From positions 186,001 to 250,000 of the forward strand of contig NZ_QVNQ01000007.1 in NCBI RefSeq assembly GCF_003432485.1: a DNA stretch of 64,000 bases. Direction: 5' to 3'. Source of the DNA: Actinomadura spongiicola (lineage in GTDB: Bacteria > Actinomycetota > Actinomycetes > Streptosporangiales > Streptosporangiaceae). Below the pieces are notes generated by a model that saw only the letters and a program-made list of their open reading frames with translations, ran no database searches and was not told where the DNA came from. This document shows positions 17,564-25,424 of this stretch, one piece after another; the stretch's first letter is position 1; each line of letters opens with the position of its first letter. Position numbers and translations under genes: made by a program.

Positions 17564-18400
17564 ATGAGCACGCACGCGAGCGAACCACTCATCCCCCGGG
17601 AGGACTCCGGCGGCGATCTATCGCCAGGCCCGAGCGCAGCGCCTGCGGCACCCTTCTCAAGCGATTTCCTGTACTGGATCGCTCTCGACTTCGCCGGCTC
17701 AGACCCAGCGGACATCGAACGTTTCAACCGCTTCTACGACGAGACCCACGTCCCCGAAGTCCTCTCCAGGCATTCGGGCTTCGCGGCCGCGCACCGCTAT
17801 GCCCTTCGCCGGCCAGACCCACGGGGTGACTTCGGCGGAGGGTACCTGACGGCCTACGAGGTCCAGGACGAGCAGGCGGTCACCGAGTACCTCACCGCAA
17901 CGACCGCCGGCGAGCCCTATTCGACCGACCCGCCGTTCCGGCCGGAGCTGCTCACCACCCGTTGGCGGGTCGTCTACGAGAAGGTCGCGGAGACCGCGCC
18001 CTCGACGGGCACCCCGGACCTGATCTACATCATCGGGATCGACCCGCCCAGCGACATCGCCGACGACGAACTGGCCGAGTTCGACGCCTTCTACACCAAC
18101 ACCCATATGCCCGAGGCAGTGTCCAACGCGGGCCTCAGCCGCGGGACCAGGTACAAGGTGCGGCGCGCACTGGAGCATCCGGCTCCCGGCTGCCCGTTCT
18201 ACCTCGTCGTCTACGAACTGGCAGGCGACACCGACGAACTGCTCGCCGAAACGCAGCGCAAAATGGGCCGGGAAGGCCCCTGGTGGACCCAGGGCCCCAC
18301 CTCCTGGACCAGACGCACAACACCGTGGCGCCTCTGGTACCGCCACATCTCGTCCACCCCCCAGCCGCCACCCCCACCCGCAGCCCACCGACAACCGTGA
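17564..18400 (+). CDS. tandem EthD/dimeric alpha-beta-barrel protein
   Basis: 278 residues. Two related halves are visible: residues about 30-145 (LYWIALDFAGSD... FNRFYDETHVPEV) and about 155-260 (LIYIIGIDPPSD... FDAFYTNTHMPEA). Both share the F-x-x-x-Y-x-x-x-H-x-P-E motif of EthD-like ferredoxin-fold proteins. Related proteins act in ring-oxidation or polyketide cyclisation steps; the reaction here cannot be named. ATG 17564 follows a GGAGG site by 9 bases. Divergent from the substrate-binding protein, with shared operators, so uptake and metabolism of one compound is a reasonable guess. The Pro-rich C-terminus (PPPPPAAHRQP) is probably disordered. Confidence 0.7.
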   Translation: MSTHASEPLIPREDSGGDLSPGPSAAPAAPFSSDFLYWIALDFAGSDPADIERFNRFYDETHVPEVLSRHSGFAAAHRYALRRPDPRGDFGGGYLTAYEVQDEQAVTEYLTATTAGEPYSTDPPFRPELLTTRWRVVYEKVAETAPSTGTPDLIYIIGIDPPSDIADDELAEFDAFYTNTHMPEAVSNAGLSRGTRYKVRRALEHPAPGCPFYLVVYELAGDTDELLAETQRKMGREGPWWTQGPTSWTRRTTPWRLWYRHISSTPQPPPPPAAHRQP

Positions 18401-18675
18401 GCCAAGAAGGCGTGCCACCCTCCAACTCCAGATCCAAAATGTACCTGTCAAGTCTCCGCCCGTGCTGGTGTTGCAGAAGGCGGGTGATGACGAGGAGATC
18501 GCGGGGGCGGGCGACGGATCGCTGACCGGGCCGACGCGGCCCGGCCCGAGGAACAGGGGGCTGAATCGCTAGGAGGTCACATCGTCGGTCAAAGTAGTCA
18601 TAGAGGTGCTCGCCTGAGGTCGGCGCCGGAGTTTCCAGCTACGCGACCATCTCCAGGTCGACCGTGCTGAAGCTC
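18401..18675. other. intergenic sequence outside the repeat
   Basis: No supported gene. It lies between the EthD-like gene and the first copy of the long direct repeat and probably represents older junction sequence. Confidence 0.45.
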
Positions 18676-18914
18676 GATCGCGAGCACATCCCGCTCGGCA
18701 GGTCGAGCAATCGCAACTGCGACGGGGCATGGCCCACAAAGCATGTCCCGATGCCCTGTTCCGCAGCCCCAGGGGGTCTGGGGGAGACCCCAGATCGGGG
18801 GTTGGGGCGTCGCCCCCAAAAGGACACCACAAAAACGGGAAGCCACCCCAACAGGTACGGCGGACAGGAGTGGGCGAGTGCGCCGTCAGGGACTTGAACC
18901 CCGAACCCGCGGAT
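18676..18914. repeat. long direct repeat, copy A (attachment-site region)
   Basis: About 239 bases that align with 23613-23854 in the same orientation. The two are diverged in their left part but share long stretches, including CCCACAAAGCATGT, the GGGGGAGACCCCAGATCGGGGG segment (here quoted only in part) and an identical 36-base 3' end of tRNA-Lys. It marks the left limit of the decayed integrated segment. Confidence 0.8.
18879..18914 (-). pseudogene. 3' fragment of tRNA-Lys (att core copy)
   Basis: 36 bases identical to the 3' end (acceptor strand, T arm, variable loop) of the intact tRNA-Lys at 23819-23891. Beyond 18914 the anticodon and D arms no longer match a cloverleaf, so this is an attachment-site remnant and not a working tRNA. 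Confidence 0.85.
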
Positions 18915-19543
18915 AGAGAGTCGGCGACCAGTCCAATCAGGATGATCTGGACGGCGACGAATGATGCCGATCCGTGCCGTTCATCCGGATCTTCGAGGCC
19001 GTTCGTGCCATCCCGCGTCGATCTGTTCCGCCCCGCTCTGGTCCAGCCGTTCCCATACCGCTCCCATTCTGCCCCCTCTCGACCCCTGGGGATGGATGAC
19101 CGTGGCTGAGGACGCGGGCGATGGGAGGATCGGCTGGTGCAGCGGTACGGGGAGACGTCGTGGACGGAATGATCGTGAGCGTTGTCGCCGACTCTGCCGG
19201 CCGACTCGCGAGCCGGGCGTCGCGGTGGCCGAACCGTCGGCGATCGGCCGCATGATCGCCGCTTGGCCGACTCGTGCGCTGATCGGGGCGTATGAACCGC
19301 TGATGCGCCGGGTCAGGCGCGTCCCGGGTCTTTGGCCTTAAACGGCCGATGTCGGGCAGGGGGCCGAATGGGTGGAGGACGCCGAGGTCGCCGGGCTGTG
19401 CGGCGTCCGGGGGATGCCGAAAACCTAAGAGGATCTTAACAAAGCCTCAAATCCGTTGAACCGGGAGTCCGGCCGAGATCGTACGGTCTGCTGACCGCCT
19501 GTCCCTCTAGGGCCAACCCTCTAAGACCCGGAGACGCTCGGCC
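18915..19543. other. gene-free left end of the integrated segment
   Basis: About 630 bases with no open frame that I would defend. Its right end contains the probable promoter of the sigma factor gene. Confidence 0.5.
19457..19486 (+). promoter_or_regulatory. candidate ECF-type promoter of the sigma/anti-sigma operon
   Basis: TGAACC, a 17-base spacer, then CGTACGG. This fits the usual ECF promoter pattern (GAAC and CGT boxes) and lies about 60 bases before the sigma start, suggesting autoregulation. Not proven. Confidence 0.45.
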
Positions 19544-20116
19544 ATGGCAGCAGCAGGAACCAACGGCGGGTTCAGGAACCTCGTCCGCTTTTCCCGGACC
19601 GCGCCCGAAACCGATGACGAGCGCATCGTCACCGAGTTGTACCGCGAGTATCGTCGGCCGCTGACGAGCTTCGTCATGCGGCTCACCGCAGGCGACCGGC
19701 AGTGGGCCGAAGACGTCGTTCAGGAAACCTTCATCAGGGCGTGGAAGGGTGCGGACCGGCTCGACTGCTCGACCGGCTCGCTGATGCCCTGGTTGGCCAC
19801 GGTCGCCCGGCGTATCGTGATTGATCATCGGCGAGCCCGGGACATCCGGCCGCCCGAGGTCGGTGACGGGGCCCTGGCGCACCTGCCGACGGAGGACCAG
19901 ATGGACGGACTCCTGCGCAAGGTCGTGGTGTCGGAGGCGCTGAAGACGCTGTCGGCTCCCCATCGGGAGGTGTTGACCGAGACCGTGCTGCGCGACCGTT
20001 CGGTCAACCAGGCGGCCGAGGTGCTGGGCATTCCGGTGGGGACGGTCAAGTCCCGCGTCTACTACGCGTTGCGCGCGTTGCGCGTCGCTCTGGAGGAAAG
20101 GGGGATGACGGCATGA
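19544..20116 (+). CDS. ECF RNA polymerase sigma factor
   Basis: 190 residues. Region 2: LYREYRRPLTSFVMRLTAGD and EDVVQETFIRAW; region 4: LSAPHREVLTETVLRD followed by AAEVLGIPVGTVKSRVYYALRAL, a good -35-binding helix-turn-helix. The ATG at 19544 is 60 bases downstream of an ECF-like promoter. The next gene starts inside its stop codon (ATGA) and encodes a zinc-binding anti-sigma factor, so the pair forms a standard switch that releases sigma on an envelope or redox signal. A second, broken copy of the pair faces it about 400 bases downstream. Confidence 0.92.
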   Translation: MAAAGTNGGFRNLVRFSRTAPETDDERIVTELYREYRRPLTSFVMRLTAGDRQWAEDVVQETFIRAWKGADRLDCSTGSLMPWLATVARRIVIDHRRARDIRPPEVGDGALAHLPTEDQMDGLLRKVVVSEALKTLSAPHREVLTETVLRDRSVNQAAEVLGIPVGTVKSRVYYALRALRVALEERGMTA

Positions 20117-20886
20117 CCTCACGGATCGAGCACACCGATATCGGCGCCTACGCCCTTGGCCTGCTTGAGGAGGATGACCGCCGCGCCTTCGAGACGCATC
20201 TCGCGCAGTGCGCCTCGTGCGCGGAGGAACTGGGCGAAATGAGCGGCATGGCCGAGGCGCTCTCCGGCCTCGGCGAGTTCACCGGCGCCACCGAGGGCGT
20301 GGATCGCGAGATCGAGGTCGGCGGCGCGACCGGTGCGGCGGAGGCCGCCTCAGCGACCGCATCGGAGCGTCCCCCGGCCGAGGTGATCGATCTTCTGCGC
20401 CGGGAGCGGCGGTCCGATCGACGCCGGCGGCGCGGGACGTACGTGATCGGCGCTGCGGCCGCGGCCGCGCTGATCGGCACGGGCGTCACCGTGGGCGCCG
20501 GCCTCGGCGGCGACGGCCTCCCGGCGCGTGGGCACGGGCACGGTCCTGCCCAGGCGCTGGTCGTCTCCGGCGAGCGCCACACCGGCTCTGACGCCAGGAC
20601 GGGGGTGAACGGCCTGGTGGGCTTGAGTTCCGTGGGCTGGGGAACGCACGTCGGGCTGGAGTTGAAGGGCGTCCGCGGGCCCCTCAGATGCCGGTTGGAG
20701 GCGGTGTCCCGCACCGGTGAACGAACGGTCGTCACCGCCTGGCAGGTCCCGGTGAAGGGCTACGGAGTGCCCGGCTCGCCGGAGCCGCTGATCACCCATG
20801 GCGGCACGCCGATCCAACGTAAGGACCTCGACCGCTTCGAGGTGAGGATCGAAGGCGGAGGGACCCTGCTCACCATTCCGATCTGA
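20113..20886 (+). CDS. zinc-binding membrane anti-sigma factor
   Basis: 257 residues. N-terminal ZAS domain with the ligand pattern H-x3-C-x2-C (HLAQCASC) and an upstream conserved TDIGAYALGLL. One membrane helix near residues 112-135 (YVIGAAAAAALIGTGVTVGAG), then an extracytoplasmic beta-rich domain of about 115 residues with GWGTHVGLELKGVRGPL. It should hold the coupled sigma factor at the membrane. The ATG overlaps the sigma stop. Confidence 0.88.
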   Translation: MTSRIEHTDIGAYALGLLEEDDRRAFETHLAQCASCAEELGEMSGMAEALSGLGEFTGATEGVDREIEVGGATGAAEAASATASERPPAEVIDLLRRERRSDRRRRRGTYVIGAAAAAALIGTGVTVGAGLGGDGLPARGHGHGPAQALVVSGERHTGSDARTGVNGLVGLSSVGWGTHVGLELKGVRGPLRCRLEAVSRTGERTVVTAWQVPVKGYGVPGSPEPLITHGGTPIQRKDLDRFEVRIEGGGTLLTIPI

Positions 20887-20959
20887 CCCGACGTCCGACA
20901 GAGCGCCCGGCCCGGTTGCGCCGTTCCGGGCGCTGTCGTTCTCTTGGGTGGGGCGGGTG

Positions 20960-21133
20960 AATCCGCGGAACGCGACGGGACAGGACAAGACCACCTTCCA
21001 GTCCGCTTAAGGTGATTGGCCGCTCTACTACTACGCGGGCGACGCGCAGCCGGGCGATTCCGGCGGGCAGGGCGTCGACGGAGAATGGTTCGCGGTCGGA
21101 GTCGACGGCCGGCTCATCAAGCGTGAACTGTGA
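20960..21133 (+). pseudogene. fragment of a 'secreted repeat' lipoprotein
   Basis: From 21017 the frame reads WPLYYYAGDAQPGD followed by GGQGVDGEWFAVGVDG and stops at 21131-21133. This is the C-terminal end of the actinobacterial secreted-repeat family (PF03640 type, with WPLYYFAGD and GxGxxGxWFAV motifs). The same frame upstream is interrupted by a TAA two codons before WPL. There is no start or signal peptide, so this is a relic. Confidence 0.65.
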
Positions 21134-21295
21134 TGTCCGCGTCGGGTGGATCCGTCACATGGCACGGATACGCCCGATTTCACGCTCCATTCCGGGCGCG
21201 ACCTGAAATGCGGTTGTCACTCGACTGTGACAAAACGCCGATGCGCCTGTGCGGAGGTGTGCCTGCGCGCCGCCCGCTGTGGCATCTCGCGTCCG

Positions 21296-21970
21296 TCAGA
21301 CGGGGATGCTGAGCAGATCTCCGGCGCCGTCGGCCCGGACGATGAGGCGTTTCAGATCGCCGCGCGGGATGGCGATCCCGCCGTGCACCTGGAGGTGGTC
21401 GGGCGAGTCGATCGCGCCGTAGCCTTGCGCCGGAACGGCCCAGCCGGTCACCACGCTCTCCTCGCCTTTGGTGGAGACGGCGATGAGGTGGCAGGTGAGC
21501 GGGCCCTCCAGATTACCGAGGTCGAGCGCCACATGCGTCCCCCAGCCCTTGCCCTGCACCGCCGCGACGGCCTCCAGGCCGGACTTCGCGTCCGAGGCCG
21601 ACCGAATCTCGCCCCAGCCGCGCAGATCGGCGGGGATCGGCTCGCCGCCTCGGATCGCCCCGGCGAGGACCCCGCCGGTGAAGAGGACCACCGCGGCGGC
21701 GGCGAACAGGAGGCGAGTGCGCCGCACGGGCCCGCGCGCCCGGGCGCGGTGCCGCAGGAGGGCGACGGCTCCGGCCTCCGGGTCGGGCGGCGGATCGCCT
21801 TTGACCGGTCCGAGCCCGGTCAGCAGGTCCGCCATCGCGGCGAAGCCGGTGAGGTCGTCGGAGCAGCGGCGGCACCCGGCGAGGTGGCCCTCGAAGGCCC
21901 TCGCGTCGTCGGGCTGTAGCAGACCCAGCGCGTAGGCCCCGACATCGGTGTGCTCGGCGTCGGCGGTCAC
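21296..21970 (-). CDS. zinc-binding anti-sigma factor, paralog of 20113-20886
   Basis: 224 residues and intact. ZAS ligands are H-x3-C-x2-C (HLAGCRRC) after TDVGAYALGLL; one membrane helix LLFAAAAVVLFTGGVLAGAI near residues 86-105; the outer domain contains GKGWGTHVALDLGNLEGPL, clearly matching the intact paralog. The GTG start overlaps the stop of a truncated sigma gene (GTGA). Because its sigma partner is broken, it may be idle or may act on the intact paralogous sigma factor. Confidence 0.85.
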   Translation of the reverse strand: MTADAEHTDVGAYALGLLQPDDARAFEGHLAGCRRCSDDLTGFAAMADLLTGLGPVKGDPPPDPEAGAVALLRHRARARGPVRRTRLLFAAAAVVLFTGGVLAGAIRGGEPIPADLRGWGEIRSASDAKSGLEAVAAVQGKGWGTHVALDLGNLEGPLTCHLIAVSTKGEESVVTGWAVPAQGYGAIDSPDHLQVHGGIAIPRGDLKRLIVRADGAGDLLSIPV

Positions 21971-22164
21971 GTCGCCACACCCCGCTCCTCCAAAGCGACC
22001 CGCAGTGCCCGGAGCGCGTAGTAGACGCGTGACTTGATCGTTTCGACGGGAAGCCCGAGCACCTCGGCGGCCTCGTTCACGGTCCGCTTACTTAACACCG
22101 TCTCGTTCAGGACCTCGCGGTGGGACGCGGACAGCGTGCGGATGGCCTCCGCGATCACGACCAT
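21967..22164 (-). pseudogene. truncated ECF sigma factor (region 4 only)
   Basis: Only 65 residues remain, ending in AAEVLGLPVETIKSRVYYALRALRVALEERG split over the conserved region 4; nearly identical in this part to the intact sigma factor at 19544. Region 2, which opens promoter DNA, is missing: upstream the frame runs 12 codons and meets a TGA. Without region 2 it cannot be a working sigma factor. Confidence 0.82.
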
Positions 22165-22692
22165 GCTCGACTGCCTTTCCCTGGCCGGACGCGCCGATAT
22201 TCAGTGTGAACCGTTCGTGACGATACCGCCCGGGAAATGTGGGTTTCGGATTCGCTGTGATTTCTCGGTGGGCGTGCCGGAGGGTGCGGGCGCCCAGGTG
22301 AGGGGCCGATGACATCGCTTCCCCGGCGAACGCCGCCGTAGGGCGCGGCATCGTCTTTGATCTGGGTGAGGAGGATCTTGGTGGTGAGCAGCTCGCCGGC
22401 GCCATGGCGGTGAGCTTGGTCAGGTGCGTGGTGAGCGCGGCGGCGGCTTCGGTGCCCATGTAGGCGGGGCGGCCAGGCCGTAGGCGAGAGAGGACGGGGC
22501 GGTGACCGGGCCGACCGAGCCCGGCGGCGCCGATCCGAGTCCGGAGGCCGCGCCGACCTCGGTGAAGGCGTGTTCGCTGGTTCGCGGGGGTGGGTTGAGG
22601 CGCCACCAGATCACCCGCGTACAGGAGAACCGGTCCCGCGACCACGGGGAAGGTTGCGGGACCGGAGAACGGTCGTGTTCGACCTTGGTGGA
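22165..22692. other. decayed sequence upstream of the broken sigma gene
   Basis: About 530 bases without an intact gene. Open frames on either strand are short or have no family resemblance. It sits where sigma region 2 should have been and is consistent with deletion and rearrangement. Confidence 0.5.
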
Positions 22693-23070
22693 TCAGAGCT
22701 GTTTAACGACCGGCTTGGCCTTGCTGCCAGCCGTCTCGAACTTGAGTTGGGACTTGTCGCTCACCACCGACTTATCGGCCGAGCCGCCACCCTTGACGAT
22801 CACATTGACGCTGACCGCGGTGCCCTTCGGCGGGGCCACCGTGAACGTTTTGGTCTGGCCCTTGCGGACGTTGTCCGCGCACCGGGCCTCAAGGATGTCG
22901 CCGACACAGATCGCCGCTGTGTAGTTGCCCTTCTGCGTGACCTTGACGGTGACCTTGGCGGCGGCGGTGGCGTTGGCCGGGGAGGCCAAGCCGAGTCCGA
23001 TGGCTCCGACAGCGCCGGCGAGGGCGGCGGCGGTGGCGATTCGGCGGGCCGGGAAGCTGCTTGCAGACAT
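22693..23070 (-). CDS. small secreted beta-rich protein
   Basis: 125 residues. A clear Sec signal peptide (ARRIATAAALAGAVGAIGLGLASPANA, cleavage after ANA near residue 34) is followed by about 90 residues of alternating beta pattern, rich in Lys, Thr and Val, with two cysteines 11 residues apart (AICVGDILEARC). ATG 23070 is preceded by GGGAG. I do not recognise the family. It lies inside the decayed integrated segment and is its only intact non-regulatory gene. Confidence 0.75.
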   Translation of the reverse strand: MSASSFPARRIATAAALAGAVGAIGLGLASPANATAAAKVTVKVTQKGNYTAAICVGDILEARCADNVRKGQTKTFTVAPPKGTAVSVNVIVKGGGSADKSVVSDKSQLKFETAGSKAKPVVKQL

Positions 23071-23394
23071 TTCTTCTCCCTGGTCTCTGGGAAAGTCGAA
23101 GATCGCGGTCTCAGTGCGACCTCCGTGTGCCCTGAAGCACGAGGACCCCGGTCAATCGGGTTCAATTTCTTTTGCGGAATTTGTGCTCGGCAATGCTTGT
23201 CAATCGGTCGCCGAGAATTGGCACGTTCCGGGTCGCGCCATGCGTCTGGCGTGACCGGGCGGGCCGTCGTGGTACGTGTGGTGGCCGCGCGACGGTTCCT
23301 GCCGCCAGGTCCGTGTGTTCGGACGGCCGTTGACAAATCGGTGCGCATGGTGTGGCGGCGACCGGATGACCGTGCGTGTGAGCGACGCCACCAT

Positions 23395-23590
23395 CGACGA
23401 CCATCGCCGTCCTCAAGGTCTCACCGCGAGCAACGGGGCACGGCAGCGGAGGCGTGCGGAGACGCGTGGGTCGACTCCAGCTTCTTTACCCGCGAGGACG
23501 GCTCGGCGCTCCATCCGGCGCATGTGACCGATCAGTTCGAGCGACTGGCCTTTGAGTCCGGACTGCCACCGATCCGGCTGCACGACCCGT
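23395..23590 (+). pseudogene. remnant of a tyrosine recombinase (integrase)
   Basis: The frame from about 23425 encodes REQRGTAAEACGDAW, then FTREDGSALHPAHVTDQF, ERLAFESGLPPIRLHD, which is the segment just before the H-x-x-R catalytic box in actinobacterial phage/AICE integrases. After HD the sequence becomes PSSDGARRK, so the catalytic Arg and the final Tyr are lost, and the upstream part lies in another frame. It ends about 230 bases from tRNA-Lys, the usual place for an integrase gene of an element inserted there. Confidence 0.75.
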
Positions 23591-23612
23591 CCTCGGACGG
23601 TGCACGCAGGAA

Positions 23613-23854
23613 GATCGTGAGCACATCCGGCCTGGTAGACCGAGCACTCACCACTGCGACGGGTCATAACCCACAAAGCATGTTCCGCTGCCCGGTTCCG
23701 CGGCCCCAGGGGGCCTGGGGGAGACCCCAGATCGGGGGGTTTGGGGGGTCGTCCCCCCAAAAGACACCCCAAAAACGGGAAGCCGCCCCAAAAGGGGCGG
23801 CGAACAGAGGAGGGCGAGTGCGCCGTCAGGGACTTGAACCCCGAACCCGCGGAT
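23613..23854. repeat. long direct repeat, copy B (attachment-site region)
   Basis: About 242 bases matching copy A at 18676-18914, in the same orientation, ending in the 3' half of tRNA-Lys. It includes GC-rich inverted segments (CCCCAGGGGGCCTGGGG and a G-run/C-run pair) that can fold. Confidence 0.8.
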
Positions 23855-23891
23855 TAAGAGTCCGCTGCTCTGCCAATTGAGCTAACGGCGC
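23819..23891 (-). tRNA. tRNA-Lys (anticodon CTT)
   Basis: A 73-base cloverleaf: 7-bp acceptor GCGCCGT/ACGGCGC, D stem GCTC/GAGC, anticodon stem GCGGA/TCCGC with loop CTCTTAA (anticodon CTT, codon AAG), T stem with loop TTCAAGT, discriminator A. CCA is not encoded. Its 3' end is the attachment core duplicated at 18879-18914. Confidence 0.96.
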
Positions 23892-23962
23892 GTGTCGGTG
23901 GGCCTGGGGCCCGCTGCGACAGGAAGAACAGTATCAGGAGCCGTGGACCTGTGCGAATCGGT

Positions 23963-24532
23963 TTAGTCGCGGGCGGGGAGGACGCTGACCATGCCGCGCC
24001 AGAGGGCGATGGCGGTGGCGCGGGAGCTGACGCCGAGCTTGGAGTAGATGCGGTTGACGTGGTTCTTGACGGTCTTCTCGCTGAGGAAGAGCTGGCGGGC
24101 GATCTCGCCGTTGGAGCGGCCGGTGGCGATGAGGTCCATGACCTCGGACTCGCGGGCGGACAGGCCGAGGGAGGTGCGGGAGGCGTCGCGGACGCTGCGG
24201 ATGAGGTCGGGGACGGTGAAGGAGCCGGGGACGAGGTGGCCGCAGGCGCCGGCGCGGAGGGCGTCCTGGACGGCGGGGTGGTCGTGGGCGGCGAGGACGA
24301 AGACGCGGGCGGTGTGGCTGAGGGGGCCGGTGTGGTCCGCGGCGGCCGCGTCCAGCAGGACGATGTCGGGCCGCAGGCGCTCGGCGAGGGAGAGGGCCGC
24401 GGTGGGGTCGGGAGTGTCGGCGACGACGCGGAGTTCGTCGCCGGCGTCGAGCAGCGCGGTCACGTCAGCGCGAACCTGGGGGTCGCCGTCCACCACGAGG
24501 ACGCGCAGTGGGGCGGTCTCGTCGACACTCAT
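23963..24532 (-). CDS. orphan NarL/LuxR-type response regulator
   Basis: 189 residues. Receiver domain about 9-115 with LRVLVVDGDPQVRAD and phospho-acceptor Asp in DIVLLDAAAADH, then a LuxR-type helix-turn-helix: LSARESEVMDLIATGRSNGEIARQLF and SEKTVKNHVNRIYSKLGV. The conserved acidic pair is reduced to DGD and the invariant Lys of the receiver is replaced (GACGHLVPGS in place of GARGYLLKDA-like), so phosphorylation control may be atypical. No histidine kinase gene is adjacent. Confidence 0.9.
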   Translation of the reverse strand: MSVDETAPLRVLVVDGDPQVRADVTALLDAGDELRVVADTPDPTAALSLAERLRPDIVLLDAAAADHTGPLSHTARVFVLAAHDHPAVQDALRAGACGHLVPGSFTVPDLIRSVRDASRTSLGLSARESEVMDLIATGRSNGEIARQLFLSEKTVKNHVNRIYSKLGVSSRATAIALWRGMVSVLPARD

Positions 24533-24612
24533 CCGTTGCCTCTGGGTTGGCTTTTATAGGGACGGAGCATAACGGCCCGATCATTCTGAGTCGATGGAGC
24601 CGGAACGCGAAA

Positions 24613-24637
24613 GGCCCCGGCCTGGTGGGCCGGGGCC
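24613..24637 (-). terminator. terminator after tRNA-His
   Basis: GGCCCCGGCC and GGCCGGGGCC form a 10-bp stem with a 5-base loop, followed on the minus strand by CTTTCG or TTT. It lies 9 bases beyond the 3' end of tRNA-His. Confidence 0.8.
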
Positions 24638-24646
24638 TGCGATGAG

Positions 24647-24719
24647 GGTGAGTGAGGGGACTTGAACCCCCGACATCTTGGACCACAACCAAGTGCTCTG
24701 CCAGCTGAGCTACACCCAC
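24647..24719 (-). tRNA. tRNA-His (anticodon GTG)
   Basis: A 73-base cloverleaf with acceptor GTGGGTG/CACTCAC, D stem GCTC/GAGC, anticodon stem CTTGG/CCAAG with loop TTGTGGT (anticodon GTG), and T loop TTCAAGT. The base before the 5' end is G, providing the extra G-1 needed by histidyl-tRNA synthetase; discriminator C as expected. Confidence 0.96.
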
Positions 24720-24775
24720 CGTGGCCGGGAATCGGGACCCGGCTCCCAGTAGTGTAGCGGTTTCTGTGGGGTGGG

Positions 24776-25372
24776 TCAGCCGGAGGCGATCCTGGCGGCG
24801 ATGGCGCGGGCGGTCTCGGAGTCGGGGCCGGGCTGCGGGACGAAGACGGCGGCGCGGTAGTAGCGCAGTTCCTGGATGCTCTCGGTGATGTCGGCGAGGG
24901 CCCGGTGGCCGCCCTTCTTCTCGGGGCTGGCGAAGTAGACGCGCGGATACCAGCGGCGGGCCAGTTCCTTGATGGACGAGACGTCCACCATGCGGTAGTG
25001 GAGGTGGCCGTCGAGGGAGGGCATGTCGCGGGCGAGGAACGAGCGGTCGGTGGCGATGGAGTTGCCGCACAGGGGCGCCTTGTTGGCCTCTTTGATGTGG
25101 CCCTTGATATAGGTGAGGACGGTGTCCTCCGCCTCGGCGAGGGTGACGCCGGCGGGCAGCGCCTCCAGGAGGCCGGAGGTGGTGTGCATGTCCCGGACGA
25201 CCTGCGTCATCTGGGCGAGCGCCTCCGGCGGGGGCTTGATGACGACGTCGACGCCCTCGTCGAGGATGTTGAGCTCACTGTCGGTGACCAGCGCGGCTAT
25301 CTCGATGAGCGCGTCCCGGCGCAGGTCGAGGCCCGTCATCTCACAGTCGATCCAGCAGAGGCGCTCGTTCAT
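24776..25372 (-). CDS. orn: oligoribonuclease
   Basis: 198 residues, DEDDh 3'-5' exoribonuclease that degrades 2-5 nt RNAs and linear di-nucleotides such as pGpG from c-di-GMP turnover. The motifs are visible: exo I WIDCEMTGLD, exo II region CGNSIATDRSFL, and exo III with GGHRALADITESI. Length and motifs match the family exactly. ATG 25372 is used; alternative starts are not needed. Confidence 0.96.
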   Translation of the reverse strand: MNERLCWIDCEMTGLDLRRDALIEIAALVTDSELNILDEGVDVVIKPPPEALAQMTQVVRDMHTTSGLLEALPAGVTLAEAEDTVLTYIKGHIKEANKAPLCGNSIATDRSFLARDMPSLDGHLHYRMVDVSSIKELARRWYPRVYFASPEKKGGHRALADITESIQELRYYRAAVFVPQPGPDSETARAIAARIASG

Positions 25373-25424
25373 GGGTTCACCCTACGGCCATGAACGGCCC
25401 CGTGGGTCACCGATTTGGAACGAA

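Noticed and set aside
18879..18960. Second tRNA-Lys gene
   Set aside because: Only the 3' half matches; the anticodon and D arms cannot form, so it is an attachment-site copy.
18961..19341. 126-codon plus-strand frame in the left end of the integrated segment
   Set aside because: No ribosome binding site, no domain, and codon use unlike the neighbours.
22088..22645. 185-codon minus-strand frame overlapping the broken sigma gene
   Set aside because: It runs through the sigma fragment in a different frame and has no recognisable domain; the region is better explained as decayed sequence.
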